Origin: Rhodospirillales bacterium 70-18
GTDB taxonomy: Bacteria; Pseudomonadota; Alphaproteobacteria; Acetobacterales; Acetobacteraceae
Direction: 5' to 3'
Assembly (NCBI GenBank): GCA_001899585.1
Contig: MKWE01000014.1
Coordinates: 62,001 to 126,000, forward strand
DNA: 64,000 nucleotides
Positions 55,851 through 63,380 of this stretch are shown piece by piece. The number at the start of each line of letters is the position of its first letter. The first letter of the stretch is position 1. The notes beneath the pieces were generated by a model. It was not told the origin of the DNA. It saw only the letters and a program-made list of their open reading frames with translations, and made no database searches. Both the position numbers and the translations under genes were made by a program.

Positions 55851-55930
55851 GCTGGGACAGAGGGCTTGGTTAGCCCGCTCATATACTTAATATGAGCAAA
55901 ACTGGTTCGATTCCACCGCGGTGTCCCAGC
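55851..55930 (+). tRNA. degenerate tRNA-like element
   Basis: Ends GCTGGGACA/TGTCCCAGC pair over nine bases; a D-like arm GGGC-TTGGTTA-GCCC, an anticodon-like stem and a T-loop TTCGATT follow in order. Defects: position 33 is A instead of U if the loop is TACTTAA, the T stem has only three pairs, and there is no CCA. It is either a decayed phage tRNA or a tRNA mimic. Amino acid identity (perhaps Lys, CTT) is not certain. Confidence 0.45.
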
Positions 55931-56167
55931 CGCCCGCAAATTTTCCACGAGCGTTATCCCTGAAACCTATTCGTGTCCTCTCAGGAAGTCCTGCTCTGTC
56001 CGCCCCCCTGACAACAGGCAACCCCATGAGGACGTGAGTGCGAGGTAGCGGTTCTGGTAGCCAGGAGACTATGCAGCGCCGCCAACTCTACTGACCACAC
56101 AACCGACAGCGTGCTCCAACGGAAGGGTTGGGGGAGAAGAGGGGGGAGGTGTGGCCGGTGTTAAGGA
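55931..56167. other. 237-base gap without recognised features
   Basis: Moderate GC, no ORF with a ribosome-binding site; it separates the rightward left arm from the leftward cargo genes, so both transcripts end here. Confidence 0.4.
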
Positions 56168-56665
56168 TTAGGTGGAGCGCAAGACAACTTGCTCGTCGAA
56201 GCCCGGTTGCTGGACGACTATTTCCCATTTGAGGGCGTAGGCTCCGGTTCCCGGCGGCCGATTGAAATGTACGTTCCCGTTTGAAGCCTCGATCCAGCAT
56301 TCTATGGCGCGCACGGAATGGACAAAACTCGCACGAAAATACGGCTTATCGTCCACCATTAGAATGCTGGACACTTCGATTACTGGCGCCTGTGAACTCC
56401 AATGTTCCGGCTTTGTAGGCAATTTAAGAACGTAGTTCTTCCCGAATTTAATAGCCGTTGCGGCACTTTCCAAAAATAACCTCGGCAAAGGTTCCGGGTC
56501 GTTCGGAACCTTCGGGCCAAGCACGAGCATCATGCGCTCGCCGCCTTGTGCGGGGTCGAAGCTCAGGAGCGCAACGCACTGCTTGCCACCGTCGACGAGG
56601 ATAAACAAGTCACCCGGCTCAAGCTTCGCTACCCTGTCGATGTTTACCTGTGGAAATACCTGCAT
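56168..56665 (-). CDS. 165-residue partner of the TIR gene
   Basis: Starts 21 bases after the TIR stop on the same strand. Mostly beta (KLEPGDLFILVDGGKQCVALLSFDP, then SSILMVDDKPYFRASFVHSVRAIECWIE). It has no signal peptide or membrane helix. I do not recognise a family; the tight spacing suggests it works with the TIR protein, for example as immunity or sensor factor. That role is inference. Confidence 0.65.
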   Translation of the reverse strand: MQVFPQVNIDRVAKLEPGDLFILVDGGKQCVALLSFDPAQGGERMMLVLGPKVPNDPEPLPRLFLESAATAIKFGKNYVLKLPTKPEHWSSQAPVIEVSSILMVDDKPYFRASFVHSVRAIECWIEASNGNVHFNRPPGTGAYALKWEIVVQQPGFDEQVVLRST

Positions 56666-56686
56666 GTGTCTGGTTGTCCCGGCGAT

Positions 56687-57637
56687 TTATTGTTCTAGCG
56701 AGGATGAGAAGCGGCGCCAAAGATATTCGCCCGCCTCCTCTATGGTCAGTCGATTCAGGTCCATACCGCCTTGAGAACGGCCAACCATAGCGCCCATTGT
56801 CGTATGCAACCGAAGCTCGCCGTCAACCTCTATTGGACTCAGGGAGTCATTAAGACTGTTGGAGATGAAGCTCGTACTTCCCTCGGCATAAGCGATATCG
56901 TCACGGCCCATCATGCCGCCGATCCATATTTTGCAGTTCGCGCGACGTTTGCCTGAGACAAATACCTCCGCGGTGAATTTTGTCGCGTCGATCTTTTCGA
57001 AGTCAATTTCGATGGTAGTGCTTTGTTGTTTCAACTCCGCCAGAGACCGTTCAAACCTCTCCTGAATTTGGGCGAACGCGCTCCGAGTGAAACGCCTGCG
57101 ATCGGCGTCAGTGATCGTTCCTTTGATTCGGGGCATAAATCGCTCGAGCGCGCCTGCCTCCCGAGTCGCAGAAGACGCAGGCGGAGCTGGTCTAGGTGAA
57201 ACAGCGCCGGGAAATGACGGCGGGGTTTTAGGCTTGCGGCGCTCTCCCTTTACGTAATCTAGGAGACGCTCCTTCGCTTCCATCGGCTCCAGGCCAACAA
57301 GGTCAACATAGACGATGCTCTTAAGCAGCCCGTCAGCTGTGCATTTCTCGATGCGCACGGGAATCAGGGTACGCGACAGTCCATCGGGGTCCTTAGCGAA
57401 CGCCGCAGCCCATTCGGCGGCACCGAAACGCGATGAGTCCAGGTATGCCTGCGATAAAACGGCGATGGTCCGCCTAGCGGTCGCGGCGGCCCGCTGCATC
57501 TCGATAACAAAATTGCTGCCGGCAGCAAAATCCCACTTCTGAAGGACAACTTTGAAGCCCGCCTCCTCAAGTGTCCAACTGATCCACTCTGCCCACTGCT
57601 CATCTGCTTCGGTATAGCTTATGAAAAAATCCGGCAT
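56687..57637 (-). CDS. TIR-domain protein with conserved C-terminal domain (candidate NADase effector)
   Basis: 316 residues. Residues 3-130 are a TIR fold: DFFISYTEADEQWAEWI (strand A and BB-loop start), then AVLSQAYLDSSRFGAAEW with Glu75 at the position of the catalytic glutamate of TIR NADases, then LIPVRIEKC. After a Pro-rich linker, residues about 170-316 form a second, beta-rich domain (ANCKIWIGGMMGRDDIAYAE, then EEAGEYLWRRF) seen with other TIR proteins as far as I can recall. Such proteins deplete NAD+ on infection. Here it sits in a prophage beside a DUF4365 protein. Confidence 0.8.
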   Translation of the reverse strand: MPDFFISYTEADEQWAEWISWTLEEAGFKVVLQKWDFAAGSNFVIEMQRAAATARRTIAVLSQAYLDSSRFGAAEWAAAFAKDPDGLSRTLIPVRIEKCTADGLLKSIVYVDLVGLEPMEAKERLLDYVKGERRKPKTPPSFPGAVSPRPAPPASSATREAGALERFMPRIKGTITDADRRRFTRSAFAQIQERFERSLAELKQQSTTIEIDFEKIDATKFTAEVFVSGKRRANCKIWIGGMMGRDDIAYAEGSTSFISNSLNDSLSPIEVDGELRLHTTMGAMVGRSQGGMDLNRLTIEEAGEYLWRRFSSSLEQ

Positions 57638-57774
57638 CTTATATCAACCAGTTGGAACGTGTTACATATGGCGATATATCACACGTGGTCACCGTGTTCA
57701 AAGGAGCCAAGGCCACAACCTACAAGCGACGGCCGCCCCCCTGTCGCTACCGGACCAAAAAGGGAGAGGTGTAT

Positions 57775-58701
57775 CTATTGGTCGGTGTCGTCTTCTTCCT
57801 GGTGGTAAGATTCGTCGTTGAGCCATTCCTCGTATGAGGATTCGTGCAGGATGCGCTCGCGTTCTTCTTCCTCGCTTAGGGGAGGCTGTGGATCGGCCTG
57901 CTCGTCTGGTCCATCGCGGAAATAGGACTCAAGGTCCAGAAATGCCTTGGCGCGGTCACTTAACGAGACATAGAGAACGTGCCCTTCCACCTCGCCGCTG
58001 CCATCTTGAATTTCTTCCGCGTAATAGTAAGTCAACCAAGGGAAATATCCGTGCATGATCGCGTGTACGGAAGTTCGCACGGCAACTATGTCAAACTCCA
58101 GGTCCGCCTCAGGTTTGTCTGGATCATCGTAATACGCCGCTACTCTTCGAATATTGATACTCTTATTTACCCAGTCTTCGATCACTATGTATACATCTTT
58201 GTCCTTCCACTCCTCCATGAGAGCCTGGTCTGACGCGAAACGGAATCTTCTAATTGCCTCGACATCAGATGCTATGCCAGCCTCGAAGTAATCCTTGTGG
58301 CGAGCATCCAACGTATTCTCGGTGGGAATCGGGATCGACCACCTGTGGCCTCTTATTGTAACTAGTCGCCGTTCGATCCGCTGCCAGAGCGTTTCACCGG
58401 TATCTGGGTTGTGCAAAATAAGAAACACTGGCAAGGAGTGATTGGTCCAGTAGTTCAGGTGTCTTATTTCTCCATAGTAAATATATTCTTCTCCTTTCCG
58501 ACGAAAATACGACGGACCTGATTTAACCTGAAGGGCAATTAACTTGCCGGTAGGCATATTCTTTTCATCAAGCACTTCCACCTGGGCGTCTATTCCAAAA
58601 TCTTTCTCGTGCTGCTCACGAAAAAACCACCCGAAATCGCGGGAGAAAATTAGACCGACCGCGTGAATACCTACACGGTCTGTGGTTGGCTCTTCTGCCA
58701 T
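57775..58701 (-). CDS. DUF4365-domain protein (PD-(D/E)XK-like)
   Basis: 308 residues with a GGAGAG site before the ATG. The first 110 residues are DUF4365: GIHAVGLIFSRDFGWFFREQ, then DFGIDAQVEV with D38 and KLIALQVKSG with Q58-V-K60, the degenerate nuclease core, and RHLNYWTNHSLPVFLIL. Residues 150-250 are a helical/beta region, and the last 40 are very acidic. DUF4365 domains occur in defence-associated genes. It is 137 bases upstream of the TIR gene in the same direction. Confidence 0.75.
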   Translation of the reverse strand: MAEEPTTDRVGIHAVGLIFSRDFGWFFREQHEKDFGIDAQVEVLDEKNMPTGKLIALQVKSGPSYFRRKGEEYIYYGEIRHLNYWTNHSLPVFLILHNPDTGETLWQRIERRLVTIRGHRWSIPIPTENTLDARHKDYFEAGIASDVEAIRRFRFASDQALMEEWKDKDVYIVIEDWVNKSINIRRVAAYYDDPDKPEADLEFDIVAVRTSVHAIMHGYFPWLTYYYAEEIQDGSGEVEGHVLYVSLSDRAKAFLDLESYFRDGPDEQADPQPPLSEEEERERILHESSYEEWLNDESYHQEEDDTDQ

Positions 58702-59030
58702 CGAACTCTCCAGTCAGCACGACGATAGCCACTCATCGATCGACCATCAAGGAAGCGAACCGCTACTTAGCAACGCCTTCCGCCTACCCCCACTCTCCAC
58801 CGGACAGATACAGGGACGCGTCCCGTAAGGTTGCTGCGTTCCCTGCTCGGCCGTCGATAGCATCCCCTCACTCGGCGGAGAACAACGCACAGGGGCATCG
58901 TCCCTTTATGCCGCTTTGGAACGTCTCGCCGGGGTCGATACCGTGAGACGCGGCATGCACTCGGGCCGTCGTCACTCGTGGGCCGGGGTGCAATGTGTTG
59001 CTCGCCTGCGAGCGAGGGCATGTCGGAGAG
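58702..59030. other. 329-base gap upstream of the cargo block
   Basis: The promoter of the DUF4365-TIR unit should be here. No clear consensus elements, hairpin or ORF with ribosome-binding site. A + frame 58686-58946 is open but looks spurious. Confidence 0.4.
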
Positions 59031-59336
59031 CTATTGCTGCGCTGCGGCAGGGTGTGCCCATCGGCCGAGGTAGATTTTGCGGATCAACCCAAATACGCCT
59101 TGACCGGCTCCCCACACGATGAGGACGCCATAGGCGATGGTGCCGATAAGGTCCGCGGCGTCGTTCAACCACGACAGGTCACCAAAGGCGCACGCGACGC
59201 CGAAGGAGCAAGCCAGGACGCCTATGTAGATGATCTTCGCGATGACGATCTTGAGCACGCCCTTGAGCGTGGCCGACGTCTTCGCCGGGTCGGCGGAAGA
59301 GGTTGTGAGCCACGTCAGTAAGTTTCTGATATTCAT
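59031..59336 (-). CDS. holin-like membrane protein
   Basis: 101 residues from the ATG at 59336. Two to three hydrophobic segments: LKIVIAKIIYIGVLACSFGVACAF, then AADLIGTIAYGVLIVWGAG. Small, with charged ends and placed directly downstream of the endolysin gene, as holins are. No strong ribosome-binding site is seen, which is common for controlled lysis genes. Confidence 0.65.
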   Translation of the reverse strand: MNIRNLLTWLTTSSADPAKTSATLKGVLKIVIAKIIYIGVLACSFGVACAFGDLSWLNDAADLIGTIAYGVLIVWGAGQGVFGLIRKIYLGRWAHPAAAQQ

Positions 59337-59383
59337 AGGTTTAGTATACCGCACGCCACCGGAGCAACGCCGGATATCAACAC

Positions 59384-60181
59384 CTACTGCTGGCTGAGGT
59401 CTGGGAGCGCCGCCAACTCCTGTGAGAGGGCGGCGCGGGTTGCAGGGCCGGCAAAGCCGACAGGGGCCAAGCTCTTTGCCACCTGGTAGCCCACGAGAGC
59501 CGCCATGGTCATCAAACCGAAGTAACCGGTGCAATCGGCCTTAAGAAGCCCGTAGCGCCTCAAAATGCGCTGTAAGACGTAGACGTCATACCCAGATGTA
59601 CCTGTCCCCAGTAGGCGATTGAACACCGGCAGGGTTGGGTCCACGCAACCATGAAACCCGTTTAGGTAGTTCCATACCTCGTAGTAGTTGCCCTGTGGGT
59701 CACGGTAAGAGCCGCTGGCATCGCTGACGGACGAAAGGCCGTACAACGGCAGCTTGGTCACCGGGTGGACTGGACGCTTCTGGTAGTGCCGGTGGTGGCC
59801 GCGCTGGTCACCCGCCGCCTGCATGGCGAGCGTTATCTCGATGTTGCCGGAGTAGACGGTGCCGTGGTTGGCTTCGTAGCCGATAAGATCACCCTTCTGC
59901 ACTCGCTGGCCTGCCGTCACCGTTGGATCGCAGTGTCCCACCAGCCATTCGAAGCACTCAAATCCGTCATCTACGAGCATAAACACGCCAGTAAAGCCGG
60001 AGCCGTCGTTTGATGGCTGTTTGGCAGTCAGAACCTTATACACGAGGCCGTCATAGTGGTTGTAGATGGGCGATTGCCAACCGCAGCCCCAATCTTGCCC
60101 TGTGTGACCAACCAGACTAGCGGTTTTGTATGATGGGTTAGCGTTCTCGCTAAAGCCCTGACCTTCGGAGCATGTGTTCAT
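59384..60181 (-). CDS. endolysin: M23 peptidase with C-terminal peptidoglycan-binding domain
   Basis: 265 residues from the ATG at 60181 (MNTCSEGQGF). The M23/LytM zinc site is visible: H26 and D30 in GHTGQDWGCGWQ, H132 in GHHRHYQKRP, and the family block GHCDPTVTAGQRVQKGDLIG at 82-101. Residues about 200-260 form a PG_binding_1-like three-helix domain (DVYVLQRILRRYGLL..FGLMTMAAL). It would cut peptide cross-links. The start is uncertain: a longer frame reaches 60241 and no good ribosome-binding site precedes either. Confidence 0.85.
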   Translation of the reverse strand: MNTCSEGQGFSENANPSYKTASLVGHTGQDWGCGWQSPIYNHYDGLVYKVLTAKQPSNDGSGFTGVFMLVDDGFECFEWLVGHCDPTVTAGQRVQKGDLIGYEANHGTVYSGNIEITLAMQAAGDQRGHHRHYQKRPVHPVTKLPLYGLSSVSDASGSYRDPQGNYYEVWNYLNGFHGCVDPTLPVFNRLLGTGTSGYDVYVLQRILRRYGLLKADCTGYFGLMTMAALVGYQVAKSLAPVGFAGPATRAALSQELAALPDLSQQ

Positions 60182-60185
60182 ATGC

Positions 60186-60455
60186 TTATTTAAAAAATAC
60201 TTGTAATAGCACCTCCCCAAGGCCCAACAGAAGAATCGCAACCGACCCCCACGTCCTAACTACGGTGATACCCTTTTCCGTATCCCGCATGCGGGTCTCG
60301 TGATCATCGAATTGTCTCCGGCTAACCGAGTTCGATTCTAAGTTGAGCACTCGCGCCGTCAGGCCGGTGCGCATGTCCGACAGATCAGAACGAATACCGC
60401 GCATTTCTGTGCGTAGTTCTATAAGAAGGTCGTGGTCGTTGAATGTGTCGGGCAT
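60186..60455 (-). CDS. XhlA-like coiled-coil, tail-anchored protein
   Basis: 89 residues. A coiled coil (ELRTEMRGIRSDLSDMRTGL, then NLESNSVSRRQFDDHETRM) and a C-terminal membrane span (WGSVAILLLGLGEVLLQVFF). Shape and place (just before the endolysin) match XhlA/gp-type lysis helper proteins, which anchor or time endolysin release. Confidence 0.6.
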   Translation of the reverse strand: MPDTFNDHDLLIELRTEMRGIRSDLSDMRTGLTARVLNLESNSVSRRQFDDHETRMRDTEKGITVVRTWGSVAILLLGLGEVLLQVFFK

Positions 60456-60464
60456 GTTGGTTCA

Positions 60465-61319
60465 TTAAAGCACCCACACGCGGACCTCTCCGCGCGCACC
60501 GCCGCCGCCTGTTATTTCACCACCGCCCCCACCACCACCCGGTGCAGTGCCCGCGACTCCTGTTGTTATGGTCGCGGCACCTCCGGCACCACCAAGAGCT
60601 GAACTACCACCTCCGCCAACGCCCCAAGAAGCACTTGAGCCTCCACCGCCTCCGCCGCCGAACGTAGAGGCACCACCGTCACTACCGCCCGAACCCGTCG
60701 TACCACCGCCGCCGCCGCCTCCGCCGCCCTGAATCGCTGTACCGCCGCCAGTTGGTGTAGCGCCTCCGGTACCACCACCACCGCCGCCGAAAGTGGAATC
60801 CCCACCCGCGGAGGCACCACCAATCGGTGTGCCACCCACCCCTCCCGTATTCGACGCAACGTCTGCTCCCTTCCCAGAGTGGCCGCCGCCACCACCACCT
60901 CCGCCCCCAGTGGCTCGGCCACCTCCGTAGGCTGTCTTCCACGACCCGAAGGAGGTGTTGTTTCCTGTGGTTTCCGCAGCAGTTGCTGCTCCAACAACCA
61001 CCGCCTCTGTGGCTCCAAGAAGGCCCACTCTTATAAAGAGTTCAACAAACGCACCTCCACCACCACCACCGGAACCCGAACCACTGCCGCCTCCTGCACC
61101 ACTTCCCCAAAGTTGAATAACTGCCAACTCATTCCCGGAAAGTCCGGTCGGCTTCGTCCAGGTGCCGTTTGCTGTGAAGGCTTGGTAGTCCCGGTACGAA
61201 AATCCGTTCGGAATTTTGCCCTGAGCATCGAGTTTGGCGACTTTTCCACTGTCCCCAGCGCCGCTCGGTGTGTCGACGAAGTCAGAGGCGAGGATATTTG
61301 ATCCAGCAGCGATACTCAT
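60465..61319 (-). CDS. glycine-rich tail fibre/adhesin tip protein
   Basis: 284 residues. The N-terminal 75 residues are a structural adaptor (DFVDTPSGAGDSGKVAKLDAQGKIPNG; FTANGTWTKP). From about residue 75 to the end runs of Gly (GGGGGG) alternate with short polar loops, as in the polyglycine sandwich of phage receptor-binding tips; variable loops between Gly runs would set host specificity. Coding on this strand is supported by gene order. Confidence 0.8.
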   Translation of the reverse strand: MSIAAGSNILASDFVDTPSGAGDSGKVAKLDAQGKIPNGFSYRDYQAFTANGTWTKPTGLSGNELAVIQLWGSGAGGGSGSGSGGGGGGAFVELFIRVGLLGATEAVVVGAATAAETTGNNTSFGSWKTAYGGGRATGGGGGGGGGHSGKGADVASNTGGVGGTPIGGASAGGDSTFGGGGGGTGGATPTGGGTAIQGGGGGGGGGTTGSGGSDGGASTFGGGGGGGSSASWGVGGGGSSALGGAGGAATITTGVAGTAPGGGGGGGEITGGGGARGEVRVWVL

Positions 61320-61320
61320 A

Positions 61321-61893
61321 TTAGACAGCGCTAAAGTTAATTTGCACCGACACGGTCATGCCTTCTAGCGATGACTTCACCCATCCTCCGGTAAGCGCAC
61401 GGTTAAACATGAGCCCGGTATCGGCCGAGGCAGTTCCGTCGATGAAAAGGGCAAACTCTTCGAACGTACCACTCGCGCTCGCCTTGTTGAAATAGAAGTC
61501 GACGTTGATCTGATCGCCTGTCTGCGTCGCGGTTGCGACCTGGACCCGTGCGGCCTCGGTGTCGAGCACCGTGTCCGTGTCGGCTACAGCGGTCGAACCG
61601 GTCCCGATCGCCCCATAATTGACCGTTCCAGTAAAAGCCTGGGTGCCGATCAGGCGCTTGGCCATTTCACTACGCGCGGCGAGGACCACGCGGTTGTGCA
61701 CGACAAGCTCGCGCGTGGTGCAGGAGCGGCGCAGCTCCGCGATCCACTCGTCATACTCTTCTCTGGCCATGTTAGGGGTGGCACGCAGGTACTCGTCGAT
61801 CGCTCGGGCGCGGTTTGTAGAAAGGACGAAGTTTGTGAACGTGACGATCCCGGTGACGAGGCTGGCCTCCCGGAATTTTCTGTCAACAGTCAT
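61321..61893 (-). CDS. tail/baseplate-associated protein, 190 residues
   Basis: Start MTVDRKFREASLVTG. The second half has the phage structural pattern AIGTGSTAVADTDTVLDTEAAR, common to proteins next to tail fibres, and ends in a beta-rich MTVSVQINFSAV. Two bases from the fibre gene. No enzymatic motif. Confidence 0.65.
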   Translation of the reverse strand: MTVDRKFREASLVTGIVTFTNFVLSTNRARAIDEYLRATPNMAREEYDEWIAELRRSCTTRELVVHNRVVLAARSEMAKRLIGTQAFTGTVNYGAIGTGSTAVADTDTVLDTEAARVQVATATQTGDQINVDFYFNKASASGTFEEFALFIDGTASADTGLMFNRALTGGWVKSSLEGMTVSVQINFSAV

Positions 61894-61908
61894 ATCCTCA
61901 AGTATATA

Positions 61909-63378
61909 TCAGGACCATTCAGAAAGGCCCCACACTCCTTGTGGAGAACCCGCGGGGCCATATTGAAATGGTGGGGTGAAGTTGGCATGGGTCGGTGTAT
62001 CGTCGACCACGGCGGCCGCATCGGCTATTTGCTTCAGGGTGAGTATCTGAGTCACGTCTTGCACCTCGCTCGTCTCCGATGCCAGGGACTCAAGGAACTC
62101 CCGAACGCCGGTCAGCTTCCCGCCAAAGCGCACCTGGTAGATGTATTCGGTGGCTCCGCTGTTCTCCTCCAAGGTGACGTTCACCTCCTGGATCAGGAAG
62201 GCCGAGTCAGTGTCGATGTCGTAGGTGGGTAGGTTTACCGTCAGATATTGGCCGGCCATGAAGATGGAGCCGCCAGACAGCAACGACGTGCGAGTGGTGA
62301 ATTGCCCGTTCACCAAGGGCATGGAAAACTCGTCCAACTCCTGCACGGCACGCACAGCGGCCGAGGCTTTGGAGGTTACCGAGGTTTCCTTGACCGTATA
62401 CTGGTACACCCCGTCACCGCCGTCCTTCGCGGCAAAGAACGCGATGCTCGCAGCATCTTCGCTCTGAGCGATGATCGGGATGCGGGGATAGTAGGTGATG
62501 ACGACAGTGTCGCTGCCTGTCGGCGTCGGCTGAGCGTCGGTGAGCCGGAGGCTTGATCCACTGAATGAGTAGACGAACACGTCGGTATCCCGCTCGTTCA
62601 CGTCGAGCGAAAACTGTTTCGTCACACCGTTGAGCTGGATGGATAGGACGCTCGATGGCTTGTCGTTCAGTTCCCAAGCGCGAGTTTCGCCATCTCCTGT
62701 AAATGTTTCAGCCACCGTGGTTGCGGATTGCTCGCCGTCGTCCGAGCCGATGACCGTCACCGAATTGCGAACCTGGGATGTATCGTAGGCGATGGAAATA
62801 TCTTGGAAATTCGCGCTGCTGTCGGTGATCTGCTCGGGCGCGGCGTCGGCGCTGGGGAGTTGAAAGTAGAGGTTCTTTTGGTAATCGACGAGCCACACAT
62901 AGCCGGTGAGCTTTTGCAATTTCTCCAGGCATTTCCGGATACTGATGTGGTCAAAGGTGATCGAGTCGATCATGGGACCAGTTGCCACGTTGGTTACAGT
63001 GAAGCCGTAGCTGGCGTCGACGTATGTGCCCATAAGGTCTGCCACGATGTAGGCGAGCGTCTGATTGGTGTAGGCGCGGGCGGCAACCTTGTTGTTAAAG
63101 ATGTAGCTGTAGTCGGACGCCTCGATCGCGTAGATAAATAACTGCCCCTCGCCGACTTCCTCGGGCTGGATACGCGAGATGTACCCGCCGAAAAGGAAGC
63201 GTGAGCCGTCTTTGAAGATGATCTCCGAACCCTCACGGGGTGTATTTTGACCTGGCTTCACCGTGAAGTTCAAGTTCATCACATTGGATTTGTTCTGTAC
63301 GGTCTCGCGGATGCGGGCTGAGCCAGTCTGGTACTGCGGTAGGAAATCCGACCCCGCCACTGTGAGGATTTTCGCCAT
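61909..63378 (-). CDS. phage tail hub / baseplate protein (Tal/gp27-like)
   Basis: 489 residues. N-terminal beta region VAGSDFLPQYQTGSARIRETVQNKSN and GSRFLFGGYISRI; then RKCLEKLQKLTGYVWLVDYQKNLYF and FQDISIAYDTSQVRNSVTVIG, the pattern of tail-hub domains I-IV in siphoviruses. It follows the tape-measure gene on the same strand, as expected for the tail cluster. Exact class (Tal or other hub) not resolved. Confidence 0.75.
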   Translation of the reverse strand: MAKILTVAGSDFLPQYQTGSARIRETVQNKSNVMNLNFTVKPGQNTPREGSEIIFKDGSRFLFGGYISRIQPEEVGEGQLFIYAIEASDYSYIFNNKVAARAYTNQTLAYIVADLMGTYVDASYGFTVTNVATGPMIDSITFDHISIRKCLEKLQKLTGYVWLVDYQKNLYFQLPSADAAPEQITDSSANFQDISIAYDTSQVRNSVTVIGSDDGEQSATTVAETFTGDGETRAWELNDKPSSVLSIQLNGVTKQFSLDVNERDTDVFVYSFSGSSLRLTDAQPTPTGSDTVVITYYPRIPIIAQSEDAASIAFFAAKDGGDGVYQYTVKETSVTSKASAAVRAVQELDEFSMPLVNGQFTTRTSLLSGGSIFMAGQYLTVNLPTYDIDTDSAFLIQEVNVTLEENSGATEYIYQVRFGGKLTGVREFLESLASETSEVQDVTQILTLKQIADAAAVVDDTPTHANFTPPFQYGPAGSPQGVWGLSEWS

Positions 63379-63380
63379 GG

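Noticed and set aside
58686-58946. Open frame on the plus strand upstream of the DUF4365 gene
   Set aside because: No ribosome-binding site, overlaps the DUF4365 start region in antisense, composition not coding-like.
60465-61319. Open frames on the opposite strand rich in Pro/Pro-Pro
   Set aside because: They are the complement of the glycine-rich fibre gene; gene order and the start at 61319 support the minus strand.
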